This document shows, piece by piece, positions 15,159-21,916 of a stretch of DNA of 21,916 bases. Numbering within the stretch: position 1 is the first letter of the stretch; each line of letters opens with the position of its first letter. The DNA is from Actinomycetota bacterium (GTDB lineage: Bacteria > Actinomycetota > Thermoleophilia > Solirubrobacterales > 70-9), in contig JAFDWD010001043.1 of assembly GCA_018268695.1 (NCBI GenBank), forward strand, positions 1 to 21,916, written 5' to 3'. The translations under genes were made by a program, and so were the position numbers. The notes beneath the pieces are model-generated. The model was given only the letters and a program-made list of their open reading frames with translations. It was not told where the DNA came from and did not search any database.

Positions 15159-15940
15159 GCGTGGCGAACGGAAGCGACAACGGCAAGACCGTCCTGCGGG
15201 TCGAGGGCGTCACCTCCGGCTACGGCCAGGTGTCGGTGCTGCGCGATCTCTCGCTCAAGGTCGAGGCGGGGGAGATCGTCGCCGTCCTCGGCACCAACGG
15301 GGCCGGCAAGTCGACGCTGCTGAAGACGATCGTCGGGCTGCTGCGGCCGACCGCGGGCCGGATCGAGCTCGAAGGCGAGGACGTGACCAAGGTGCCGCCG
15401 GAGGCGATGGCGGGCAAGGGCGTCGTGCTGGTCCCCGAGGGCCGCCAGCTGTTCGGCGAGATGTCGGTGCGGGAGAACCTGATCCTCGGCGCCTACACGC
15501 ACCGGCGCGAACGCGGCACCCGCGAGGCCGAACTCGAACGGGTGGTCGACCTCTTCCCGGTTCTCGGCGAGCGGATGGGGAGTCGCGCGGCGGACCTCTC
15601 GGGCGGCCAGCAGCAGATGGTCGCGGTCGGCCGCGGGATGATGGCGCGGCCCTCGCTGCTGCTCCTCGACGAGCCCTCCCTGGGCCTCGCGCCGCTGGTG
15701 ACGAAGGAGATGTTCGAGGCCTTCGAGAAGCTCCGCGACGGCGGCATCACGGTGATGATCGTCGAGCAGCAGGCGATGCTGACGCTGAAGATGTCGGACC
15801 GCGCCTACGTGATCGAGCGCGGCCAGATCATCGTCGAGGGCACCGCCGAAAAGGTGATCGACGAGGACCAGGTGCGTTCCGCCTACCTCGGCCTCGACGT
15901 GGCCGCGGCGGGCGCCGGCAACTCCGACCGGCCCGCCTAG
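15155..15940 (+). CDS. livF: Liv-type ABC transporter ATP-binding protein, LivF-like
   Basis: 261 residues with a complete ABC ATPase: Walker A GTNGAGKST (46-54), VPEGRQLFGEMSVRENL (Q-loop region with the PEGR typical of LivF), signature LSGGQQQ (148-154), Walker B LLLLDEP (168-174) and VEQQ in place of the usual H-loop His, as is common in LivF. It powers the importer as partner of the LivG domain of the upstream fusion. Its start overlaps the fusion gene stop by four bases, so synthesis is coupled. A short Ala/Gly tail follows the domain. Its stop codon overlaps the stop of the convergent flavin reductase gene (CTAG shared by both), leaving no space for a terminator between them. Confidence 0.9.
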   Translation: MSVANGSDNGKTVLRVEGVTSGYGQVSVLRDLSLKVEAGEIVAVLGTNGAGKSTLLKTIVGLLRPTAGRIELEGEDVTKVPPEAMAGKGVVLVPEGRQLFGEMSVRENLILGAYTHRRERGTREAELERVVDLFPVLGERMGSRAADLSGGQQQMVAVGRGMMARPSLLLLDEPSLGLAPLVTKEMFEAFEKLRDGGITVMIVEQQAMLTLKMSDRAYVIERGQIIVEGTAEKVIDEDQVRSAYLGLDVAAAGAGNSDRPA

Positions 15941-16434
15941 GCGCGGTCGGCGGGGCGGAAACGGTCGAAGGCGCCGCGGTGGAAGATCAACGGATCCCCG
16001 GGGTCGCCGAGGTCGAGCTCGAGCACCGAGCCGAGCACCAGCCAGTGGTCGCCGGCCTCCTGCTCGCTCTCGACGGCGCAGTCGATCCAGGCCACCGCGC
16101 CGGCGAGGATCGGCGCCCCGGACGGCCCGTGCCGCCACTCGAGCCCGGCGAACTTGTCGCCGCCGGAGACCGCGAAGCGCCGCGCCAACTCCGCCTGCGC
16201 CTCGCCGAGGACGTTGACGCAGAACCCGCCGGTGGCGCGGATCGTCGGCCAGCTGGTGGAGCTCAGCGCCGGGCTCACGGCGATCAGCGGCGGCTCCAGG
16301 GACACCGACATGAACGAGCCCACCGCCAATCCCGCCGGGCCCTCCTCGCCGTGGCCGGTGACGATGCTCACCCCGGTCGGCAGGTGTCCCATCACCTGAC
16401 GGAAGTGGGGGCTGTCGAAGGTCGATTCCTTCAT
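15937..16434 (-). CDS. Flavin reductase-like (HpaC family) protein
   Basis: 165 residues starting MKESTFDSPHFRQVMGHLPT. The split-barrel FMN-binding fold is shown by GVSIVTGHGEEGPAGLAVGS, FMSVSLEPPLIAVSPALSST and GGFCVNVLGEAQAELARRFA. The GDHWLVLGSVLEL and PLIFHRGAFDRF strands near the end are typical of the flavin reductase domain. Such proteins use NAD(P)H to reduce FMN or FAD for two-component monooxygenases, so it could serve the LLM enzymes encoded at 6224-8382, although it is not in their operon. ATG 16434 is the first Met matching the domain edge; the open frame continues far upstream without homology. Divergent from the PucR regulator. Confidence 0.82.
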   Translation of the reverse strand: MKESTFDSPHFRQVMGHLPTGVSIVTGHGEEGPAGLAVGSFMSVSLEPPLIAVSPALSSTSWPTIRATGGFCVNVLGEAQAELARRFAVSGGDKFAGLEWRHGPSGAPILAGAVAWIDCAVESEQEAGDHWLVLGSVLELDLGDPGDPLIFHRGAFDRFRPADRA

Positions 16435-16614
16435 CGGCCCCACGAAATCAGGAACGTCGACAATCGCCCCGACTTCGTCGGAACGGGACTGTGCGACCCC
16501 ACAAAGAGGTCTAGCACCGATCGGCACAAGTGGGTATGCTCGCGAGCGGGAGCAGGGGACAGGGAGCTTGGACCTCGCCGGTCCTGGGGGCGTCGGAGGA
16601 GAAAGGGTTGACCG
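16435..16614. other. Divergent intergenic region between flavin reductase and PucR genes
   Basis: 180 bases that should contain both promoters. TATGCT (16535-16540) is a fair plus-strand minus-10 but no good minus-35 is seen. The 10-base palindrome GCTCGCGAGC overlaps it (16538-16547) and could be an operator, on position alone. A purine-rich Shine-Dalgarno region (16595-16607) precedes the PucR start. Confidence 0.35.
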
Positions 16615-18531
16615 ATGTCCGTCGACGCAATCGTCGAGGAGCGTGAGGGCGTGACCTCCGGGCGCCGTCCGGCAGGGTTTCCGGAGGTCGTCGAGGCCTT
16701 CAACGAGATCTCCGGCGCGATCACCGAGCACGTCGCGCTCGACTCGCTGCTCCATATCGTCGCGACCCGGATCTGCGAGCTTCTCGACGTCCGCCGGTGC
16801 AGCGTCTACCTGCGGGACGAACGGACGGGGCTCTTCCGCGGCCAGGTCGGGCACGCCGACCGCAACATCGACGCGGCGATCAAGGGCCTCACCGCCGGGA
16901 TCGAGGCCGACGGCTTCACCCGCGAGATCCTCAGCACAAAGCGGCCCGTCCTGATCGTCAACGCCCAGTCGGACCCGCGGCCGGTGCGCTCGACGATGCT
17001 GGAGTGGAACGTCCACACGATGCTCGGCGTGCCGATGGTGCGCAAAGGCCAGGTCGTCGGCCTGATCTTCCTCGACAACGAAGAAGAACCGCATGAGTAT
17101 CTGGAGGAGGAGCAGTCGCTCTGCGGCACCTTCGCCAACCTCGCCGCGATCGCCATCTCGCACGCCCAGCTGACCTCGGAGCTGCGCACCTCGCTGCAGA
17201 CGGTCGAGCGCCAGAACAAGCTCCTGCGCACGGCGGCGGCGATCGAGGAACGGCTGGCGACGCTGGTCCTCAAAGGGGCCAACCTGCACGAGATCACCGA
17301 GGCGGTCGCCGAGCTGACCGGCAAGCCGACGATGGTCGTCGACGCCGGGATGCGGCCGCTGGCCACCGCCGGCAACGACGACGAGGGAGGCGCGGTCCTC
17401 GACCGCCTGCTCCACCGGATGCGCCAGGAGCCCGCCCTCGCCGCGGCGATCACGAAGAACCAGGGCCGCAACGCGGCGGTGATCGACTCGGCCGGGGGCG
17501 GCAAGCTGGCGAAGCGGATGATGGCCGCGCCGATCATCGTCGGCAGCGATGCCTGGGGGTACCTGGTGGTGATCGAGCACGGCGGCTGGTTCAACGCCCA
17601 CGACCGCATCGTCGCCCGCCGCGCGGGGACGATCGTGGCGCTCGAGATGAGCGCCGAGCGGCGTGCCGCCGACGCCGAGATGCGCGCCCAGGAGACCCTC
17701 GCCCGCGACCTCATCGTCGGCACCGACGACCCCGCCTCACTGCTGCGGCGCGCCCACTTCCACGGCCTCCACCTGACGGCGCCGCACGTGGTGGTGCTGT
17801 TCGCCACCGGCCAACGGCAGAAGCCGATCCGGTCAGACCGCGTCTTCAAGGCCCTGAAGGAGGCCCGCCCGGACCGCACCCCGCTCGTGGTCGGGGTCGA
17901 GGAGGGCGTCGCGGCAGTGATCGAACTGGCGAGCGAGAACGGCGAGACGGACGGGATCGAGGAAGCGAAAGCGATCGCCGCGGACGCGCTCGCGGCGCTC
18001 TCGGCCAAGGGGATGACCTCGGCGGCGATCTCCGGCATCTGCGACGAGGCCGGCCAGTACCCGGCCTCGTTCCGCGAAGCGCAGCAGGTCTCGCGCTGCA
18101 TCTCCGTCTTCTGCCCGCCCGACTCCTACCGGGTCCTCGCCGGCGCCGACATCGGGGCCGCCCGCCTGCTGCTCTCGGGGACGACCAAAGACGACGCCGA
18201 GCGCTTCGCCCGCGACACCCTCGGCGAGCTGCTCGACCCCGGCATGGAGGACCTGCTGGCGACCGTGCAGGTGTTCTTCGCCACCTCGCGCAGCGTCCGT
18301 CGCTCGGCCGAAGTGCTGAACGTCCACGAGAACACGATCCGCTATCGGCTGGGGCGGATCCACGAGGTGACCCACCTCGACGTCGCCGCTGACGCCGACG
18401 ACCAGCTGACCCTGCAGCTGGCGCTTCTGATCCTGCGGCTGGTCGGGCGGATCGGCGACGAGGAGCTGGCCGGGGCGACTCAGGCGGCGGCGCCGGAGGA
18501 GAGCAGCGACTCGACCCGCTCGGAGGAGTAG
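16615..18531 (+). CDS. GAF-domain PucR/CdaR-family transcriptional regulator
   Basis: 638 residues. The N-terminal part, about 40-190, is a GAF sensor domain (LLHIVATRICELLDVRRCSV, then MLGVPMVRKGQVVGLIFLDN). A helical stretch follows (about 195-235), then a second sensory-like region with LTGKPTMVVDAGMRPLATAG, and a CdaR-like GGDEF-related domain. The C-terminus (about 550-600) is the PucR helix-turn-helix FFATSRSVRRSAEVLNVHEN with TIRYRLGRIHEVT. Such proteins usually activate catabolic genes in response to a metabolite. Its position between the transporter block and the CoA-transferase/acyl-CoA dehydrogenase pair makes both likely targets. The Shine-Dalgarno site AAAGGG is seven bases before ATG. 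Its last 52 bases overlap the end of the convergent CoA-transferase gene. Confidence 0.87.
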   Translation: MSVDAIVEEREGVTSGRRPAGFPEVVEAFNEISGAITEHVALDSLLHIVATRICELLDVRRCSVYLRDERTGLFRGQVGHADRNIDAAIKGLTAGIEADGFTREILSTKRPVLIVNAQSDPRPVRSTMLEWNVHTMLGVPMVRKGQVVGLIFLDNEEEPHEYLEEEQSLCGTFANLAAIAISHAQLTSELRTSLQTVERQNKLLRTAAAIEERLATLVLKGANLHEITEAVAELTGKPTMVVDAGMRPLATAGNDDEGGAVLDRLLHRMRQEPALAAAITKNQGRNAAVIDSAGGGKLAKRMMAAPIIVGSDAWGYLVVIEHGGWFNAHDRIVARRAGTIVALEMSAERRAADAEMRAQETLARDLIVGTDDPASLLRRAHFHGLHLTAPHVVVLFATGQRQKPIRSDRVFKALKEARPDRTPLVVGVEEGVAAVIELASENGETDGIEEAKAIAADALAALSAKGMTSAAISGICDEAGQYPASFREAQQVSRCISVFCPPDSYRVLAGADIGAARLLLSGTTKDDAERFARDTLGELLDPGMEDLLATVQVFFATSRSVRRSAEVLNVHENTIRYRLGRIHEVTHLDVAADADDQLTLQLALLILRLVGRIGDEELAGATQAAAPEESSDSTRSEE

Positions 18532-19652
18532 CCCGCGTCGGCGAGGAGCGCGCGGGTGTCGGCACCGAGCTTCGGCGCCGGCGTCCGCACGCCGACCGGG
18601 TGGTTGCGGAGCTTCAGCGGCGAGCCGAGCTGCCGGGTCGTCCCGACTTCGGGGTGCTCCTGCTCGACCACCATGCCGCGGGCCAGCATCTGCGGTTCGG
18701 TGCTCGCCTCGGCGAAGTCGTTGACCGGGCCGACGCAGGCGCCGTCCTCGAGCAGGCCGACCCACTCGTCGCGCGGACGCTCGAGGAAGACCTCGCGCCA
18801 GGTCCCGATCGCCTCCGGGTCGACGCGGGTGGGGAGGAGGTCGGGCCGGCCGACGCGCTCGCAGAGGACCTCCCAGAACTGCTCCTCGATCGCGCCGACG
18901 GTGATGTGGCCGCGGTCGGCGCAGGCGTAGACGTTGTAACAGGGGAACCGCCCGTTGAGGATCATCCCTTCCCGCCCCGGGTCGACCCCGGAGGCGAAGT
19001 AGTCCTCGAGGTGGATCGAGAGCCAGGCGAAGGCGCCGTCGGTCATCGAGATGTCGATGTGGTCGCCGTCGCCGCTCTCGCGGGCGCGGTAGAGCGCCGC
19101 CAGGATGCCGGCGACGCTGAAGAGGCCGCCGGTCCCGAGGTCGGCCACCTGGACGCCGGGCACGGCCGGACGTCCGTCGGCGGGCCCGCTGATCGAGAGG
19201 ACGCCCGCCCGCCCGACGTAGTTGATGTCGTGCCCGGGGGTCGTGCGCAGGGGGCCGTCCTGTCCGTGCCCGGTGATCGAGCAGTAGACGATCGCCGGGT
19301 TGACCGCGCGCACGGCGTCGTAGCCGACGCCGAGGCGGTCGACGACGCCGGGCCGGAAGCTCTCGACCACGACCTGGGCGCGCGCCGCGAGGTCGAGCAG
19401 GGCCTGGACCCCGTCGGGATGCTTGAGGTCGAGCGAGACCGAGCGCTTGTTGCGGTCGATCGTCCAGCTGGCGGCCGACTCGGCGCCGAACTTGGGGTCC
19501 CCCCAGCGCATGTAGTCGCCGCTGCCCGGCTGCTCGACCTTGACCACGTCGGCGCCGAGGTCGCCGAGCACGGCGGTGGCGAAGCCGCCCGGCAGGAGCC
19601 GGCTGAGGTCGAGGACGCGGACCCCGTCGAGCGGCCCCGCCGCGGCGCCCAC
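18480..19652 (-). CDS. Class III CoA-transferase (CaiB/BaiF) / alpha-methylacyl-CoA racemase-like
   Basis: 390 residues starting at GTG 19652, one base after the acyl-CoA dehydrogenase stop. Family motifs are GVRVLDLSRLLPGGFATAVL, GADVVKVEQPGSGDYMR, NKRSVSLDLKHPDG, ADVVVESFRPG-type VVVESFRPG, and SITGHGQDGP. PGHDINYVGRAGVLS carries the catalytic Asp142. That last motif and the LLPGG near the N-terminus look closer to alpha-methylacyl-CoA racemase than to CaiB-type transferases, which would epimerise 2-methyl-branched acyl-CoAs for beta-oxidation. Downstream DGAFAWLSIHLEDYF and the FPCYNVYACADRGHITVGAI stretch fit the family. Coupled to the acyl-CoA dehydrogenase. Racemase versus transferase is unresolved. 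Confidence 0.85.
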   Translation of the reverse strand: MGAAAGPLDGVRVLDLSRLLPGGFATAVLGDLGADVVKVEQPGSGDYMRWGDPKFGAESAASWTIDRNKRSVSLDLKHPDGVQALLDLAARAQVVVESFRPGVVDRLGVGYDAVRAVNPAIVYCSITGHGQDGPLRTTPGHDINYVGRAGVLSISGPADGRPAVPGVQVADLGTGGLFSVAGILAALYRARESGDGDHIDISMTDGAFAWLSIHLEDYFASGVDPGREGMILNGRFPCYNVYACADRGHITVGAIEEQFWEVLCERVGRPDLLPTRVDPEAIGTWREVFLERPRDEWVGLLEDGACVGPVNDFAEASTEPQMLARGMVVEQEHPEVGTTRQLGSPLKLRNHPVGVRTPAPKLGADTRALLADAGYSSERVESLLSSGAAA

Positions 19653-19653
19653 G

Positions 19654-20931
19654 TCAGCTGACCGAGGCGGCGTCGAGCAGCTCGGCGAAGTGAGCCTGCG
19701 CGGCGGCGCGGCGGGTGGGGATGTGTTCGGTCGGCGTCTCGACCGGCTCGTAGGCGCGCAGGATCCGGCGGGCGACGCCGACCCGGTGGACCTCGTCGGG
19801 CCCGTCGTAGATCCGTGAGGCGCGCGCGTAGCGGTACATCTCCTCCAGCGGTAGGTCACAGGAGAAGCCGAGCGAGCCGTGCACCTGGATCGCCCGGTCG
19901 AGGACGTTGTACATGACCTTGGGGCCGTGGTACTTGATCATCGCGATCTCGTTCCGGGCCTCCTTGGCACCGACCTGGTCGAGTCGCCAGGCGGTGTAGA
20001 GGGTCAGCATCCGGGTCGCCTGCATTTCGGCGGCCGAGTCGGCGACCCAGTTCTGGATCGTCTGCTTGTCGGCGAGGGTCGAGCCGTGGACCGACTTGGA
20101 GACGGCGCGCTCGCAGAGCATGTCGAAGGCGCGCTTGGAGACGCCGAGCCAGCGCATCGCGTGATGGATGCGGCCGGGGCCGAGGCGCTTCTGGGCGAGG
20201 GCGAAGGCGCCGCCGCGCTCGCCGAGCAGGTTCGCGGCCGGGACCCGGACGCCGTCGAAGGTGACTTCGGAGTGGGTGTGGATCGGGTTGCGGGAGTCGG
20301 GATCGTTCATCACGCCGAGGTCGCGGACGCTGATCCCGGCGGCGTCGGCGGGGACGATGATCATCGACATCCGACGGTGCGGATCGGCCTCGGGGTCGGT
20401 CAGCGCCATGACGATGTGGAAGTCGGCTTTGTCGGCGTTGGAGATGAACCACTTGGTCCCGTCGACGACCCACTCGCCGCCGTCGCGGACGGCGGCGGTC
20501 TTCAGCTGAGTCGGGTCCGAGCCGGTGCCCTCCTCGGTCATCGTGAAGGCGGAGAGCAGCTCGCCCGCGAGCAGCGGTTTCATCCAGCGCTCCTTCTGCT
20601 CCTCGTCGCCGGCAACCGCGATCAGCTCCGAGTTGCCCGAGTCCGGCGCCTGGTTGCCGAAGACCGGCGGCGCGTAGTCGGTGGCGCCGAGGATCTCGTG
20701 CATCAGCGCCAGGTGGACCTGGCCGAGGCCCTGGCCGCCGAGCTCGGGCTCCAGGTGGGCCGCCCAGAGGCCTTTCTCCTTCACCATCTCCTGCAGCGGC
20801 GCGATCGCCCGCCGGTAGGTGGCGAAGTCGAGGTCGAGCGTCTCCAGCGGCAGGATCTCCTCGCGCACGAGGTCCCGCATCCACTGCAGCTTCGCCTCGA
20901 ACTCGGGCTCGGTGGAGAACTCCCAGGCCAT
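19654..20931 (-). CDS. Acyl-CoA dehydrogenase, ACAD10/11-like
   Basis: 425 residues, slightly longer than ordinary acyl-CoA dehydrogenases. It opens MAWEFSTEPEFEAKLQWMRD. The FAD/substrate motif is AFTMTEEGTGSDPTQLKT, followed by WVVDGTKWFISNADKADFHI, RLGPGRIHHAMRWLGVSKRA and QVHGSLGFSCDLPLEEMYRY. Near the C-terminus, IYDGPDEVHR has Asp376 where ordinary family members have the catalytic Glu of Y-E-G-T; the DGPDEVH form is what I recall from ACAD10/11-type enzymes. ATG 20931 is chosen because it gives the usual N-terminal helix; the frame stays open upstream without homology. It is divergent, by 116 bases, from an APH-like kinase, the other half of the ACAD10/11 architecture. This suggests processing of phosphorylated 4-hydroxyacyl-CoAs (inference). 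Confidence 0.87.
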   Translation of the reverse strand: MAWEFSTEPEFEAKLQWMRDLVREEILPLETLDLDFATYRRAIAPLQEMVKEKGLWAAHLEPELGGQGLGQVHLALMHEILGATDYAPPVFGNQAPDSGNSELIAVAGDEEQKERWMKPLLAGELLSAFTMTEEGTGSDPTQLKTAAVRDGGEWVVDGTKWFISNADKADFHIVMALTDPEADPHRRMSMIIVPADAAGISVRDLGVMNDPDSRNPIHTHSEVTFDGVRVPAANLLGERGGAFALAQKRLGPGRIHHAMRWLGVSKRAFDMLCERAVSKSVHGSTLADKQTIQNWVADSAAEMQATRMLTLYTAWRLDQVGAKEARNEIAMIKYHGPKVMYNVLDRAIQVHGSLGFSCDLPLEEMYRYARASRIYDGPDEVHRVGVARRILRAYEPVETPTEHIPTRRAAAQAHFAELLDAASVS

Positions 20932-21047
20932 CGGCCGGCAGCCTATGCGGGACCGCGGCAGGGGGTGGTGGGGAGGCTTGGAGAGAACTCCAAAGCCGGC
21001 CGATGGAGGGCGGCGGCGGCGCGGGCCGGCGCCGGGAAGATGCGCCG
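20932..21047. promoter_or_regulatory. Divergent promoter region with an imperfect inverted repeat
   Basis: 116 bases between the starts of the acyl-CoA dehydrogenase and kinase genes. GGCTTGGAG (20975-20983) and CTCCAAAGCC (20988-20997) form an inverted repeat with one extra A, placed centrally where a regulator controlling both genes could bind. A related string, TTGGAGAACTC, occurs near 10195 in the other divergent region. No clear minus-35/minus-10 pair was recognised. Confidence 0.35.
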
Positions 21048-21916
21048 ATGGGAAGCGAAGGGAGACGGCCGACGGCCGCCGTGCGGGCAACGGAGCCGAG
21101 CGCCAGTGCCGAGCTCGAGGCGTGGCTGGCCGACGCCGGGCTCGCGGGGCCCTACGACCTGCGCCCGCTGAGCGGCGGCAACTCGAACGAGACGATGCTG
21201 CTGAGCGCGGGCGGCGAGCGCCTGGTGATGCGACGGCCACCGCGGGCGACAATCGACGCCTCCGCCCACAACGTGGGTCGCGAGGACCGGATCCTGGCGG
21301 CCCTGGCGGAGACCGCCGTCCCGGCGCCGGCGCCGCGCGGGCTCTGCGTCGAGGAGGCGGTGCCCGAGGCGCCCTTCCTGCTGATGGAGGCGGTCGACGG
21401 GGTCTCGCTCGGCGACGAGCTGCCCGCCGAGTGGGCGGCCGGACCGGGGGCCGCGGTCGGCGTCGTCGGCCGCGAGACGGCGAGCGCCCTGGCCGATCTC
21501 CACACGCTCGACTGGCGCGGGCTCGGGCTCGGCGACTTCGGCCGGCCGGAGGAATTCCTCGCCCGCCAGGTGCCCCGCTGGCGCAAGCAGCTCGACCGCT
21601 ACCGCCACCGTGAGCTGCCCGACTTCGAGCCGGTCGCCGCGTGGCTCGAGGCCAACCGTCCACCCGACGTCCCGCCGGGGATCCTCCACGGCGACTTCCA
21701 CGTCGACAACTGCCTCTTCGAGGTGGCGCCGCGGCCGCGGCTGGCGGCGATCATCGACTGGGAGATGTCGACGATCGGCGACCCGCTGCTGGACGTCGGC
21801 CTCTTCCTCGGCTTCTGGGGCAGCGAGCGTGCCCGGCCGATGGGGATGCCCTGGGTGCAGGCGATCAGCCGCGTCGACGGAGCGCCCTCGCGAGCCGAGC
21901 TGGCCGCCCTATATGA
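21048..21916 (+). CDS. APH/ACAD10-11-type phosphotransferase family protein, 3' end missing
   Basis: The frame runs open from ATG 21048 to the window edge (289 complete codons), so the C-terminus is cut off. A GGGAAG Shine-Dalgarno-like string is eight bases upstream. After a variable start (MGSEGRRPTAAVRATE) come the N-lobe motifs LSGGNSNETMLLSAGGERLV and MRRPPRA, the hinge LLMEAVDGVSLG, the catalytic HGDFHVDN and the metal-binding IIDWEMSTIGDPLLDVG. This is the same family as the kinase at 2627-3667 and distinct from it in sequence. Placed head to head with an ACAD10/11-like dehydrogenase, it probably phosphorylates a hydroxyacyl-CoA used by that enzyme. About 50-60 residues are expected to be missing, judged from the paralogue. 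Confidence 0.83.
   Translation, partial: MGSEGRRPTAAVRATEPSASAELEAWLADAGLAGPYDLRPLSGGNSNETMLLSAGGERLVMRRPPRATIDASAHNVGREDRILAALAETAVPAPAPRGLCVEEAVPEAPFLLMEAVDGVSLGDELPAEWAAGPGAAVGVVGRETASALADLHTLDWRGLGLGDFGRPEEFLARQVPRWRKQLDRYRHRELPDFEPVAAWLEANRPPDVPPGILHGDFHVDNCLFEVAPRPRLAAIIDWEMSTIGDPLLDVGLFLGFWGSERARPMGMPWVQAISRVDGAPSRAELAALY

Noticed and set aside
16538..16547. Palindrome GCTCGCGAGC as the PucR operator.
   Set aside because: A 10-base GC-rich palindrome is easily found by chance in such DNA, and no second copy was seen near the other candidate target promoters.

Overview
The window is GC-rich bacterial DNA with tightly packed genes, GTG and TTG starts beside ATG, Actinomycetota-style Shine-Dalgarno sites and at least one promoter arranged for leaderless initiation. 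The gene set (short-chain dehydrogenases, acyl-CoA ligase, acyl-CoA dehydrogenase, class III CoA-transferase, LLM flavin monooxygenases, a Liv-type ABC importer, a GAF/PucR regulator) suits a soil actinobacterium that lives on lipids and organic acids. Thermoleophilia (Solirubrobacterales-like) is my best guess. It rests on protein character from memory, and no rRNA or marker gene is present to confirm it.

Layout. 1-122: 3' end of a thiolase (+). 197-1683: two SDR genes (-), translationally coupled. 1856-3667: an SDR and an APH-like kinase (+). 3736-4641: an AbiEi/DUF559-type protein (+) whose start codon lies in a hairpin repeat. 4696-10127: a five-gene minus-strand block reading acyl-CoA ligase, LLM oxidoreductase, LLM oxidoreductase, alpha/beta hydrolase, tandem EthD protein. 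10310-15940: a plus-strand transporter block of lipoprotein binding protein, strong hairpin, NTF2-like protein, one LivH-LivM-LivG fusion polypeptide, and LivF. 15937-16434: flavin reductase (-). 16615-18531: GAF-PucR regulator (+). 18480-20931: CoA-transferase and acyl-CoA dehydrogenase (-). 21048 to the end: a second APH-like kinase (+), cut by the window edge.

How the genes fit together (inference). The transporter block probably imports an organic acid, amino acid or aromatic substrate. The ligase and CoA-transferase would activate acids to CoA esters. Thiolase, SDRs and acyl-CoA dehydrogenase then carry out beta-oxidation-type steps. The two APH-like kinases and the acyl-CoA dehydrogenase look like the separated halves of ACAD10/11, so entry of 4-hydroxyacyl-CoAs by phosphorylation and phosphate elimination is plausible. 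The paired LLM enzymes, hydrolase and EthD protein form a separate, unassigned oxidative module, and the PucR protein is the only obvious regulator.

The most unusual feature is a long near-perfect palindrome present three times in the same orientation (126-178, 3716-3756, 4642-4692). Two copies bracket the AbiEi/DUF559 gene. One of them supplies its start codon and first codons, and the copies show one compensatory base-pair change. This is a candidate for an undescribed repeat/endonuclease-like partnership. No rRNA, tRNA, CRISPR array or recognisable insertion sequence was seen, and no gene-free stretch exceeds about 185 bases.
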